Assembly (NCBI GenBank): GCA_040216885.1 | Contig: JAVJOG010000027.1 | Location: forward strand, 124,001-188,000 | Direction of reading: 5' to 3' | Length of the DNA stretch: 64,000 nucleotides | From: Parvibaculum sp040216885 | GTDB lineage: Bacteria; Pseudomonadota; Alphaproteobacteria; Parvibaculales; Parvibaculaceae | Shown: one piece after another, positions 8,661 to 17,178 of the stretch | How positions within the stretch are numbered: position 1 is the stretch's first letter | Layout: each line of letters begins with the position of its first letter | Notes under the pieces: model-generated | Databases searched by the model: none | What the model saw: only the letters and a program-made list of their open reading frames with translations | What the model was told of the DNA's origin: nothing | Program-made: the position numbers and the translations under genes

Positions 8661-10436
8661 TCAGGGCGCCTGGAGCGCGGCCTCCAGCCGGTCGAGCACG
8701 AGTTCGGGCCGGGCGAAGAAAATCAGTTGCCCGGCATCCTCGACCTCATGCAGCGCGATATTGGCGTAGCGGCCGGCGAAATCGCGCACCGACCAGACCG
8801 GCACAGCCGGGTCGTGCGGCCCGTGCAGCAGCGTCACCGGCTGGCTGACGGGCGCCACATAGCGGCTCCAGTCCTGCATCAACAGCCCGGCGTCGATCTC
8901 GAATGCCTTGTAGCCCTGCGCCACCATGAAGTCGTACCCGTCGCTCAAATGCGGCAGCACATCGCCGCGCTGTGCGACCGGCCAGTCGGCAACCGCGCTT
9001 TCGTAAAGCGCCTTCATGAAGGCGTGATGGCCGCCGCTGTCGATCAGCGCCACGGCGGCGCGCAGGATCAGCCGCGAGAAGCGCGGCGCATATTTCGTCG
9101 TGTAAGCGACGATGCGCTGGCGCGGCGCCAATGCCGAAATCTGCGCGCCCGAGGTGACCGGGACCGTGCCCGAGACGTTGAGAATGTGCGGGATGCGCGC
9201 GCCCATGCGCGCCGCGGCCGCATAGGCATAAAGCGCGCCGCTGAGATGGCCGAGCACCGGACAGCGCGCAATGCCGAGATGATCGAGCAGCGCCTCGGCA
9301 TCGGCGGCGAAGCGGTCCGGCGCGCCTTCCGCCTCGCCGTCGTGATCCGACCCGCCAAAGCCCGGACGCGCCGGGACGATGAGACTGATGTTGCGCGCAA
9401 CAAGCGCCTCGCGGTTGAAAAGCGGCGCCGCATAACCGTCGAGCATGCCGTGAACGAAGAGCACCGGCCGGCCCTGCGGCGCCCCGATCCGCATGTAGAC
9501 GAGCTTGCGCGAACCGCGCCGCAAGACGTCGAACAGCGCCGAAGCCCGCCGGCCGCGCGCCATGATGCGGCCCTCGCCGCCCATGTCGAACTGCGCCAGC
9601 GCCGCCGTCATGCGGATCAGCTCGCCCTGCGAATGGGCCTCGGTCTTGCGCAGCACGGCCTTCATCTGCGTTCGAACCGTTTCGATCGAGCTCTTGCGCG
9701 CATCGGCGATGTCGCGCGCCGAGGCGCCCGCCATCAACGCACGGGCGATGTCGCATTCGGCCTCGCTGAGCCCGAACGCCTGGCGCAGCACGGCACCGAT
9801 GCGATCGTTCCAGGCAAGGTCGGCGACACCGAGAAGGCCGAGCGGCGCATCGCCCTCGCGCACCGGCGCGCATGTCAGCGCGACGATGAAAGCCGAACCG
9901 TCGCGCGCCGAAAAGGCACGCGCCACCGCCAGCAGCCGCCCCGGCGGCTCGGTGCCCATCCGCGCCAGCGCCTCGCGGATCTGGCGCATACCGTCGGCAT
10001 CGACCGGCAATGCGTCGAGCAATTGTCCGGCGGATGCGGCGAAGAGTTCGGCGGCGGCGGCGTTGGCCGCGGCGACGCGCCCGCTCGCGGCGAGCAGCAT
10101 GGCGGGACGGGGATCGGCATCGACCAGCGCCTCGATCGGACGCCGGTCCTCGAGCGGCCGTCCGAGGCGTTCGAGAATGGTGAAGGCATTGAGAAAATGA
10201 CGTTCGATTTCGTCGCGGTCGGACGGCGCCCGCCCCTCGGCTTCCGGCCCGTCGAGTTGGCGGATCGCGTCGGCGATATGCCGCTCCCAGGCGGCCATCA
10301 ACTCGTCGTAGCGGCCGGGCTCGAGCACAGTCGCATAGACCTGATCGACCAGCCCTCCGGCCGCCTCGCCCGCTGGCGTATCGCCCCCCGAAACCGTCAC
10401 TGCCAGCTCCCCGAGACCCGGCGCCCCCGCCGGCAT
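8661..10436 (-). CDS. LuxR-type HTH regulator fused to a degenerate alpha/beta-hydrolase domain
   Basis: 591 residues in three parts: an N-terminal PAS-like region (about 95-205), a LuxR/GerE helix-turn-helix (about 217-275, GLSEAECDIARALMAGASA) and an alpha/beta-hydrolase fold (about 310-591, with VLFVHGMLDGY as oxyanion strand). The catalytic triad is broken: the nucleophile elbow reads GHLSGA, with Leu398 where Ser is expected, and the histidine position reads DAGQLIFFARPE with Gln570. The acid Asp542 (GPHDPAVP) remains. The hydrolase module therefore probably binds rather than cleaves a ligand. Ser399 next to the elbow leaves a small chance of activity. The start at ATG 10436 is uncertain; the first 25 residues have little family character. 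Confidence 0.82.
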   Translation of the reverse strand: MPAGAPGLGELAVTVSGGDTPAGEAAGGLVDQVYATVLEPGRYDELMAAWERHIADAIRQLDGPEAEGRAPSDRDEIERHFLNAFTILERLGRPLEDRRPIEALVDADPRPAMLLAASGRVAAANAAAAELFAASAGQLLDALPVDADGMRQIREALARMGTEPPGRLLAVARAFSARDGSAFIVALTCAPVREGDAPLGLLGVADLAWNDRIGAVLRQAFGLSEAECDIARALMAGASARDIADARKSSIETVRTQMKAVLRKTEAHSQGELIRMTAALAQFDMGGEGRIMARGRRASALFDVLRRGSRKLVYMRIGAPQGRPVLFVHGMLDGYAAPLFNREALVARNISLIVPARPGFGGSDHDGEAEGAPDRFAADAEALLDHLGIARCPVLGHLSGALYAYAAAARMGARIPHILNVSGTVPVTSGAQISALAPRQRIVAYTTKYAPRFSRLILRAAVALIDSGGHHAFMKALYESAVADWPVAQRGDVLPHLSDGYDFMVAQGYKAFEIDAGLLMQDWSRYVAPVSQPVTLLHGPHDPAVPVWSVRDFAGRYANIALHEVEDAGQLIFFARPELVLDRLEAALQAP

Positions 10437-10488
10437 CGCACCATGTTACGTCGTGCCCGGACGACCGGCCATCGTCAATTTCGCCCCC

Positions 10489-11937
10489 TCACTCCCGCCA
10501 GTAATCCTTCGAGAACATCACCAGCACCGTCAGCAATTCGAGGCGGCCGAGAAGCATGGCGAGCGCCATGACGATCTTGGCGCCGTCGGGGAGTGGCGCG
10601 AAATTGCCGGCGGGGCCGACGATGGGTCCGAGGCCGGGGCCGACATTCGAAATCGCGGTGATGGCGGAGGAGAGCGCGGTGATGAAATCGAGACCGAAGG
10701 CGGCAAGCGCCATCGCGACGACGACCATCGACGCCAGATAGACGAAGACGAACAAGGCAACCGAAAACACGATGTCGCGGCTGACCGTGCGGTTGCCGTA
10801 ACGCAATGTCTGCGCGACATGCGGATAGAGCGTCTGGCGGATCTGCGTGCGCAAGAGCATGGCGAGCACCTGCAGGCGGAAGATCTTCATGCCGCCCGAG
10901 GTCGAGCCGGTGCAGCCGCCGATGAACATCAGGAAGAGGAAGGCCATGACGGCAAACGAGCCCCAGGCCGTGTAGTCGGTGCTGGCAAAGCCGGTGGTGG
11001 TGACGACGGAGGTGACATTGAAGGCCGTGTAGCGCAGCGCCGTGAAGAACGAATAGTCGCCGCGCGCCGCAAGCCAGAGCGCCATGACGATCGACACGGC
11101 GGCGAGAATGACGAGGAACCCACGCACCTGCGGATCGCCCCACAGCGTTTCGCCGGTGCCGCGCGCGGTGTGGACATAAAGCACCAGCGGCACGGCGCCG
11201 GAAATCATGAAGACGACGGCGATCCAGTCGATCAGCGCGCTGTCGAAATACGCGAACGAAGCGTCATGCGTCGAATAGCCGGCGGTGGCGACCGTCGTCA
11301 TCGCATGGTTGAGCGCGTCGAACGGCAGCATGCCGGCCGCCATGTAAGCGAGCGCGCAAAGAAGCGTCAGCAAGAGATAGACCTCGCCGATGGCGACCGC
11401 GATCTGCCCCGGGCGCGGCAGCACCTTGTCGGAGCGGTCGGTGCTTTCGGTACGGAAGAGCTGCATGCCGCCGACCCGGAGGAACGGCAGAATGGCGACC
11501 GCGGTGACGATGATACCGATGCCGCCGACCCATTGCAGCAGCGAACGCCAGAGGAGAAGGCCGGGCGGCGTCATGTCGAGGCCGGTCATGACGGTGGCGC
11601 CGGTGGTGGTGAAGCCCGACATGGCTTCGAAAAAGGCGTCGGGATAGGACATGCCGACGCGCGACAGGGCGAAGGGCAGCGCCGAGAAGACGCCGACCGA
11701 AAGCCAGCTCAGCACCGTGACGAGGAAGGTGGCGCGGTGCCCGAGGTCGCGGTCTTCGGTCTGGTTGGCGAGCATCAGCGCCCCGCCGACGAAACCGGTG
11801 ATGACGGCACTGCCCAGAAAGGCCTGCCAGTCGCCGCTATTGGCGACCAGTTCCGCCAGGATCGGCACCAGCATCAGCACCGAAAGCGCGACCAGAAGCG
11901 CCCCGACCACAAGGCCGACAACCTTGGTGTTGTCCAT
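10489..11937 (-). CDS. trkH: TrkH-family potassium uptake protein
   Basis: 482 residues, polytopic, inner membrane. The four pore-loop filter segments of the Trk/Ktr/HKT superfamily are visible as TTTGAT, ATAGYST, TTTGFAS and SNVGPG. The protein admits K+ and normally works with the cytosolic NAD-binding subunit TrkA, which is not in this window. The ORF runs on to 12042, but ATG 11937 (MDNTKVVGL) has a GGGGGA ribosome-binding site and starts just before the first membrane helix. It is divergent from mcd. Confidence 0.92.
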   Translation of the reverse strand: MDNTKVVGLVVGALLVALSVLMLVPILAELVANSGDWQAFLGSAVITGFVGGALMLANQTEDRDLGHRATFLVTVLSWLSVGVFSALPFALSRVGMSYPDAFFEAMSGFTTTGATVMTGLDMTPPGLLLWRSLLQWVGGIGIIVTAVAILPFLRVGGMQLFRTESTDRSDKVLPRPGQIAVAIGEVYLLLTLLCALAYMAAGMLPFDALNHAMTTVATAGYSTHDASFAYFDSALIDWIAVVFMISGAVPLVLYVHTARGTGETLWGDPQVRGFLVILAAVSIVMALWLAARGDYSFFTALRYTAFNVTSVVTTTGFASTDYTAWGSFAVMAFLFLMFIGGCTGSTSGGMKIFRLQVLAMLLRTQIRQTLYPHVAQTLRYGNRTVSRDIVFSVALFVFVYLASMVVVAMALAAFGLDFITALSSAITAISNVGPGLGPIVGPAGNFAPLPDGAKIVMALAMLLGRLELLTVLVMFSKDYWRE

Positions 11938-12099
11938 CGATCCCCCGTTTGCGGGCCGCCGGGACCCTTCGCCGCATTCGCCCCGCCCGGCTGGCCGGAC
12001 GGGGGTGTTCGAGATATATAGACATCGAGAGGGCGGCGCCATGCCGCCGAACCCGCCACTTCCCGCCTTTTTACACAGTCACGAAGACGAGTTCACCCC

Positions 12100-13821
12100 A
12101 TGAGCCCTGCCGAAAACACCGCCGCCAAACCCGCCGCCCGAGCCGCCCCCGGAGCTGGAGAAGAGCCGCGGCTCGCCGGCCTGCTGGCGCTCGCCGCCGA
12201 GGCGGTCGATGCCGCCGACGCGCTGCTGGCAAAGGCCCGGGCCTCGGTCTTCGCGATGGTCGCGACGGACGGCAAGGTGTCGGCCGCCGCGATCGAGCGC
12301 GAACAATTCGCGGTGCATGGCTTTGCCTGGATGGCGACCTATGTGGAAGCGCTGCGCCAGATGGCGGCTTACGCACGCCGCATGACCGATGAAAAGCGCT
12401 TCGGCGAATTCGAGGCGCTGATCGCGCAAGCCGCCTTCGGCGAATATCTGAACCAGCTCGCGGGCGGCATTCCGATGAGCCAGGGCGAAACGGTGCGGCC
12501 GCAGGACCTCGGGCTCGCCGAGGAAGACGTCGCGGCATTTCGCGCCGCGCCGGCGGTGCGGAAGCTCGCAAGCGCCGGCTTCACGGCGGCCGTGCGCGCG
12601 CGGCTCGCCGAACTCGTTGCCGCCAATGCCGGCGCCGCGACCTTCGGCGACACGGGACTTGAGGAAACCTACGACGCGATCCGCGACCAGATGCGCCGCT
12701 TCGCCGACGCCGAAGTAATCCCGCATGCCCATGAGTGGCACCTGAAGGACGACTACATTCCGATGCCGGTGGTCAGGCAGATGGCCGAGCTTGGCGTCTT
12801 CGGGCTGACGATCCCCGAAGAATATGGCGGCCTCGGCCTCGGCAAGGAATCGATGTGTGTCGTCTCGGAAGAATTGTCGCGCGGTTACATCGGCGTCGGT
12901 TCGCTCGGCACGCGCTCGGAAATCGCCGCCGAACTGATCCTCGGCGGCGGCACTGAGGCGCAGAAGGACAAATGGCTGCCGAAGATCGCGAGCGGCGAAA
13001 TCCTGCCGACAGCGGTCTTCACCGAACCGAACACCGGCTCCGACCTTGCAAGCTTGCGCACGCGCGGGAAGCGCGAGGGCGACGTCTACAAGATCAACGG
13101 CAACAAGACCTGGATTACACACGCCGCCCGCGCGGACGTGATGACGCTGCTCTGCCGCACCAACGATCAGCCGGGCTACAAGGGCCTGTCGATGCTGCTC
13201 GCGGAAAAGCCGCGCGGCGGCGACGACGAACCCTTCCCGGCGAAAGGCATGTCGGGCGGCGAGATCGAGGTTCTCGGCTATCGCGGCATGAAGGAATTCG
13301 AGATCGGCTTCGACGATTTCGAGGTAAAGGCCGAAAACCTGCTCGGCGGCGAGGAAGGCCAGGGCTTCAAGCAATTGATGCAGACCTTCGAAAGCGCCCG
13401 CATCCAGACCGCGGCGCGCGCCGTCGGCGTCGCGCAATCCGCGCTGGAGCTCGGATTGCGCTATGCGCAGGAGCGCATCCAGTTCGGCAAACCGATCTAC
13501 GACTTCCCGCGCGTCAACGGCAAGCTGGTGACGATGGCCGTCGAAATCATGGTGGCGCGCCAGCTCACATACTTTGCGGCACGCGAAAAGGATGGCGGCA
13601 GGCGCTGCGACCTCGAAGCGGGCATGGCCAAGCTGCTGGCCGCCCGCATCGCCTGGGCGGCGGCGGACAACGCGCTGCAGATTCACGGCGGCAACGGCTT
13701 CGCGCTCGAGTATCCGGTGAGCCGCGTGCTCTGCGACGCGCGCATCCTCAACATTTTCGAGGGCGCCGCCGAAATTCAGGCGCAGGTGATCGCCCGCCGC
13801 CTGCTTGAAGGCGGCAACTGA
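12100..13821 (+). CDS. mcd: (2S)-Methylsuccinyl-CoA dehydrogenase
   Basis: A 573-residue flavoprotein made of an extra N-terminal helical domain of about 180 residues followed by a full acyl-CoA dehydrogenase domain. That extension is typical of Mcd, which oxidises (2S)-methylsuccinyl-CoA to mesaconyl-CoA in the ethylmalonyl-CoA pathway. Visible motifs are TEPNTGSDLASLRTRG, the FAD segment QIHGGNGF and the catalytic base Glu554 in IFEGAAEIQ, aligned with Glu376 of medium-chain acyl-CoA dehydrogenase. Electrons go to the ETF encoded at 17179-18866, and ccr lies at 576. A generic long acyl-CoA dehydrogenase is the alternative, but N-terminal length and pathway context favour Mcd. Confidence 0.87.
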   Translation: MSPAENTAAKPAARAAPGAGEEPRLAGLLALAAEAVDAADALLAKARASVFAMVATDGKVSAAAIEREQFAVHGFAWMATYVEALRQMAAYARRMTDEKRFGEFEALIAQAAFGEYLNQLAGGIPMSQGETVRPQDLGLAEEDVAAFRAAPAVRKLASAGFTAAVRARLAELVAANAGAATFGDTGLEETYDAIRDQMRRFADAEVIPHAHEWHLKDDYIPMPVVRQMAELGVFGLTIPEEYGGLGLGKESMCVVSEELSRGYIGVGSLGTRSEIAAELILGGGTEAQKDKWLPKIASGEILPTAVFTEPNTGSDLASLRTRGKREGDVYKINGNKTWITHAARADVMTLLCRTNDQPGYKGLSMLLAEKPRGGDDEPFPAKGMSGGEIEVLGYRGMKEFEIGFDDFEVKAENLLGGEEGQGFKQLMQTFESARIQTAARAVGVAQSALELGLRYAQERIQFGKPIYDFPRVNGKLVTMAVEIMVARQLTYFAAREKDGGRRCDLEAGMAKLLAARIAWAAADNALQIHGGNGFALEYPVSRVLCDARILNIFEGAAEIQAQVIARRLLEGGN

Positions 13822-13864
13822 GAAATGATGCCTGCCTGAAGGCGGAAATCGAGGAAACGTAAAG

Positions 13865-14056
13865 ATGAGTGAATTCGTAAACTGGCTGGCCCCCGTCGCG
13901 CTGATCGCGGTGCTGGCGGTATTGCTGGCCGGCCTCTGGAACATGATGCGCGGCGGATCCGCCAACCGCTCGCAATTGCTGATGCGCTGGCGCGTCGGCC
14001 TGCAATTTCTGGCCGTTGTCGTCATCATGCTGGGGTTGTATCTCGCCAACCGGTGA
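13865..14056 (+). CDS. Small HIG1-domain twin-transmembrane protein
   Basis: 63 residues with two membrane helices (about 8-25 and 44-60) joined by a basic loop containing MMRGGSANRSQLLMRWRVGLQ, truncated here to its key residues: G-G-S-A-N-R-S-Q and MRWRV. This is the HIG1 (hypoxia-induced gene 1) signature common in alphaproteobacteria and in mitochondria, where such proteins associate with respiratory supercomplexes. It lies 43 bases after mcd and may be cotranscribed. The biochemical role in bacteria is not established. Confidence 0.85.
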   Translation: MSEFVNWLAPVALIAVLAVLLAGLWNMMRGGSANRSQLLMRWRVGLQFLAVVVIMLGLYLANR

Positions 14057-14201
14057 ACGCCGGGCGTTAACCAAAAACCGACACTTGCCTGCAACAATTC
14101 AACATATTCGCGCGAACGGGCGCATACAGATCGTCGCCGGTGCCGCATGTATCCTGTAGAATCGAGCGGTGGCCGGGGATTCTGAAATCGGGAGTTTCAA
14201 C

Positions 14202-14747
14202 GTGAAACGAAAGACAAGTCTGCTTGCCGCCGTGGCGACAACCGCCTTTATCTGTGCCGGCGCTCCCGCGTCGGCCGAGGATTTCATCAACGAAGTGCGC
14301 CTTGGCGTCATGGACCACGACTCGAGCATGTTCCACAACACGCACGAAACGTCCGATCCCGACATCAATTTCGAGCTTCGCTTCGCATCGCCCGATTTCC
14401 TCGACTGGGCTTTCGCGCCGCGGCCGCTGATCGGCGGCACCGTCAACACCGGCAGCGGCACCAGCTTCGGCTATGCCGGCCTCGGCTGGACCTTCGATCT
14501 GACCGAAGCCTTCTTCGTCGACGTTACGCTTGGCGGCGCCGTGCATGACGGCGAGACCAACGGCAAGACCGCGACCAGCAAGGACTTCGGTTGCCGGGCA
14601 CAGTTCCATGAGAGTGCCTCGATCGGCTATCGCTTCGACAAGTCGAACGCGGTGATGCTCTCGGTCGAGCATATGTCGAATGCCAGCCTCTGCGACGACA
14701 ATGAAGGCCTGACCAACACCGGCTTGCGCTACGCCTATACGTTCTAG
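14202..14747 (+). CDS. pagL: Lipid A 3-O-deacylase, PagL family
   Basis: 181 residues: a signal peptide of about 25 residues (ending APASA) and a small outer-membrane beta-barrel ending in YTF. The PagL active-site motif is present as EHMSNA (His-x-Ser-Asn-Ala), with a Glu nine residues after the Ser in DDNEGL, matching the His-Ser-Glu triad of PagL. The enzyme removes the 3-O-linked acyl chain from lipid A. GTG 14202 is chosen because GGAG precedes it by seven bases and it places the basic MKRK directly before the hydrophobic core; the upstream GTG 14169 lacks a site. A terminator follows 29 bases after the stop. Confidence 0.87.
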   Translation: MKRKTSLLAAVATTAFICAGAPASAEDFINEVRLGVMDHDSSMFHNTHETSDPDINFELRFASPDFLDWAFAPRPLIGGTVNTGSGTSFGYAGLGWTFDLTEAFFVDVTLGGAVHDGETNGKTATSKDFGCRAQFHESASIGYRFDKSNAVMLSVEHMSNASLCDDNEGLTNTGLRYAYTF

Positions 14748-14776
14748 ACGCAACCGCGCGTATGAACGGCCCATGA

Positions 14777-14801
14777 GGGTGCCCGAAAGGGCGCCCTTTT
14801 T
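14777..14801 (+). terminator. Rho-independent terminator after pagL
   Basis: GGGTGCCC (14777-14784), tetraloop GAAA, then GGGCGCCC (14789-14796) with one G-T pair, followed by T5 at 14797-14801. Confidence 0.85.
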
Positions 14802-14806
14802 GGCAT

Positions 14807-14835
14807 TTGGGCCAGACGGCCGCCCGGCGTATCAT
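14807..14835 (+). promoter_or_regulatory. Candidate sigma-70 promoter for the dehalogenase
   Basis: TTGGGC (14807-14812), 17-base spacer, TATCAT (14830-14835), directly after the pagL terminator and 26 bases before the dehalogenase ATG. Confidence 0.45.
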
Positions 14836-14861
14836 CCCGCTTTGCATCGTGGAGGCCGCCG

Positions 14862-15755
14862 ATGACCGACAAGGAAATTTCGCCGCGCGAACACCCGAAA
14901 AAATCGGTGACGATCTCGGGGCGTTCCATGGCTTATGTCGAAATGGGCGAAGGCGACCCGATCGTCTTCCTGCACGGCAACCCGACATCCTCGTATTTGT
15001 GGCGCAATGTGATGCCGCATCTGAAGGATCAGGGCCGCTGCATCGCGCCCGACCTGATCGGCATGGGCGACAGCGACAAGCTCGAGCCCTCAAGCGCCGA
15101 GCGCTACACGTTCCGCGAACATCGCCGCTTTCTCGAAGCGTTTCTGGACGCCGTCGGCGTGACGAAGAACGTCACCCTCGTCATTCACGACTGGGGCTCG
15201 GCACTGGGCTTCGATTGGGCCAACCGCAACCGCACCGCCGTCGAGGGCATCGCCTATATGGAAGGCATCGTGCGGCCGCTCGAATGGAGCGAATGGAGCG
15301 AGGCCGCCAAGGGCATTTTCCAGGGCTTTCGCTCGGACGCCGGCGAAGAGATGATCCTGAAGAAAAACCTCTTCATCGAAGCGGTGCTGCCCGGCTCGGT
15401 GATGCGCAAGATGACACCCGAGGAAATGGACGTCTACCGCCGTCCGTTCCGCGAACCGGGCGAGGATCGGCGTCCGACCCTGACCTGGCCGCGCCAGATT
15501 CCGCTCGGCGGCGAGCCGGCGGACGTCGTCGAGATTGCCGCGGATTATGCGCACTGGATGGCCGGGAACGAGATGCCGAAGCTCTTCGTCAATGCCGAAC
15601 CCGGCGCCATCCTGATCGGCGCGCAGCGCGAATTCTGCCGAAGCTGGAAGAACCAGACCGAGGTGACGGTGAAAGGCAGCCACTTCATCCAGGAAGACAG
15701 CCCCCACGAGATCGGCGAGGCCATCGCCAAATGGCGCAAGGGCTGGAAGAAGTAA
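14862..15755 (+). CDS. dhaA: Haloalkane dehalogenase, HLD-II type
   Basis: A 297-residue alpha/beta hydrolase with the complete halidase set of the DhaA/LinB subfamily: nucleophile Asp110 and halide-binding Trp111 in VIHDWGSALGFDWA, halide-binding Asn40 in HGNPTSSYLW, acid Glu134 in MEGIV and base His274 in GSHFIQEDSP. It hydrolyses haloalkanes to alcohol and halide in the cytoplasm. The natural substrate is unknown. The closely spaced promoter and flanking terminator suggest a single-gene unit, or one read on into cytochrome b561. Residue agreement makes the assignment firm; the symbol follows the family. Confidence 0.92.
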   Translation: MTDKEISPREHPKKSVTISGRSMAYVEMGEGDPIVFLHGNPTSSYLWRNVMPHLKDQGRCIAPDLIGMGDSDKLEPSSAERYTFREHRRFLEAFLDAVGVTKNVTLVIHDWGSALGFDWANRNRTAVEGIAYMEGIVRPLEWSEWSEAAKGIFQGFRSDAGEEMILKKNLFIEAVLPGSVMRKMTPEEMDVYRRPFREPGEDRRPTLTWPRQIPLGGEPADVVEIAADYAHWMAGNEMPKLFVNAEPGAILIGAQREFCRSWKNQTEVTVKGSHFIQEDSPHEIGEAIAKWRKGWKK

Positions 15756-15831
15756 GACGCCGGAAGACTTGATCCCCGGCGCGCCTCGGGCGAGGCTTGC
15801 GGGGAGATCGCAAACGAAGGGGAGGATTCCG

Positions 15832-16341
15832 ATGTCGCAGGGCGAAACTTTCAGTAGCGGGTCCAGGGCATTTCACTGGGGCGCGGCCGTGCTCGTGCTG
15901 CTGATGCTTTATGGCGGCTTCACCTTGAGCCGCGAAACCGCGACATGGCATTTCGGGTTTGGGCTGATCGTCCTCACCGTGATGGTGTTCTGGCTGGTCT
16001 GGCGCATGAGGGCGGCGCGCCCGGCCCTGCCGCCGATGCCGCGCTGGCAGGAGATCGCCGCGAAATCCGTGCATCATCTGCTGATGCTTTGCGTGACGCT
16101 GCAGCCGATTTTCGGCCTGATGATGGTGACGACGTCAAAGCGCGAACCGGTGGCTTTCGGCGTCATTCCGCTGAAGATCGCGCAGAACGACACGGTCAAC
16201 GGGATCGGCCATGTGCTGCACGGGATCAACGGCCGCATTTTGCTGGCGCTGGTGCTGATCCACATCGCCGCCGCGCTCTATCATCACTTCATCCTGAAGG
16301 ACAATGTGCTGAAGCGCATGCTGCCCTTCGCAAAAGGCTGA
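15832..16341 (+). CDS. Cytochrome b561-type membrane protein
   Basis: 169 residues with four membrane helices. Histidines for two haems are visible: His15 in SRAFHWGAA, His40 in ATWHFGFG, His80-81 in KSVHHLLML, and paired histidines near the end in HIAAALYHH. This is the prokaryotic b561 family, which moves electrons between the quinone pool and periplasmic or small-molecule carriers. ATG 15832 is preceded by GGGGAGG. The next gene starts one base after its stop codon, so the two are cotranscribed. Confidence 0.87.
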   Translation: MSQGETFSSGSRAFHWGAAVLVLLMLYGGFTLSRETATWHFGFGLIVLTVMVFWLVWRMRAARPALPPMPRWQEIAAKSVHHLLMLCVTLQPIFGLMMVTTSKREPVAFGVIPLKIAQNDTVNGIGHVLHGINGRILLALVLIHIAAALYHHFILKDNVLKRMLPFAKG

Positions 16342-16342
16342 C

Positions 16343-16933
16343 ATGGTCACGCTGAACAGGATCTACACACGCACCGGCGACAAGGGCACGACGGCACTTG
16401 CGAGCGGAGAGCGCGTGCCGAAGCACGCGCTCAGGATCGAGAGCTACGGCACGGTCGACGAGACCAATTCGGCGATCGGCGTGGCGCGGCTCCACACCGC
16501 CGGCTTTGCAAGGCTCGACGCGATGCTGGCCCGCATCCAGAACGACCTGTTCGACCTCGGCGCCGACCTCGCAACGCCCGACCGGGGCGAAAAGCTCGAC
16601 TACGAACCCTTGCGCATCGTCGAGGCGCAGGTGACGCGGCTCGAGACCGAGATCGACGAATTGAATGCCGGGCTCGAACCGCTGCGCTCCTTCGTTTTGC
16701 CGGCCGGGACGCCCGCCGCCGCCCATCTGCATCTGGCCCGCACCGTCTGCCGCCGCGCCGAACGGCTGGTGGCGGCGCTCTCCGAAAAGCCGGAGGAACG
16801 CGTCGGCGCCCCGGCGCTTCACTATCTGAACCGGCTGTCGGATTTCCTTTTCGTGGCCGCCCGTTACGTCAACAAAGGCGAGGACGGCAAGGGCCCCGGC
16901 GACGTGCTCTGGACCCCCGGCGCCAGCCGCTGA
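16343..16933 (+). CDS. pduO: Cob(I)alamin adenosyltransferase, PduO type
   Basis: 196 residues. The ATP-binding N-terminus TRTGDKGTTAL, the SYGTVDETNSAIG loop and the C-terminal CRRAERLV segment define the PduO/MMAB family, which adenosylates cob(I)alamin to coenzyme B12. The product is needed by the class II ribonucleotide reductase at 35545 and by the ethylmalonyl-CoA and methylmalonyl-CoA mutases expected in an organism with ccr and mcd. It starts one base after the cytochrome b561 stop; a membrane electron carrier next to an enzyme that needs reduced cobalt is suggestive but unproven. Confidence 0.92.
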   Translation: MVTLNRIYTRTGDKGTTALASGERVPKHALRIESYGTVDETNSAIGVARLHTAGFARLDAMLARIQNDLFDLGADLATPDRGEKLDYEPLRIVEAQVTRLETEIDELNAGLEPLRSFVLPAGTPAAAHLHLARTVCRRAERLVAALSEKPEERVGAPALHYLNRLSDFLFVAARYVNKGEDGKGPGDVLWTPGASR

Positions 16934-16961
16934 CAGGCCTGCATCGGCTCGTCCGGTTCCG

Positions 16962-16990
16962 TTGACAGGACGGGGCCGGGCCACTAGGTT
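16962..16990 (+). promoter_or_regulatory. Sigma-70 promoter for etfBA
   Basis: A consensus -35 TTGACA (16962-16967), 17-base spacer and -10 TAGGTT (16985-16990). This predicts a leader of about 180 bases before etfB. The leader holds a GC-rich hairpin (CCGGGG 17121-17126 with CCCCGG 17133-17138) and no recognised riboswitch. Confidence 0.65.
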
Positions 16991-17178
16991 GCCGCACCGC
17001 AGCAGCAGCTTTACGTCGCTTTTGCTGGCAGGCGGAATTTCCTCATGGAGACAGCCATTTCGCGGACCGCCCGCCGCATCGAAAGACCCACACCAAGACC
17101 GGCGCCAGGGTTCCAAGGGGCCGGGGTCACGCCCCCGGAATTCCAACGCCCCCGGCAACGCGCAGGGAGTTCGCCTCA

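Noticed and set aside
9241..9270. Sequencing frameshift as the cause of the altered GHLSGA elbow
   Set aside because: The reading frame is regular on both sides and the second change (His to Gln) is far away, so a local base error is not needed to explain it.
4749..10571. Long plus-strand open frames opposite the autotransporter and the LuxR-hydrolase gene
   Set aside because: They are antisense shadows in GC-rich sequence, Arg-rich and lacking domains; the minus-strand products have signal peptide, repeats, barrel and HTH.
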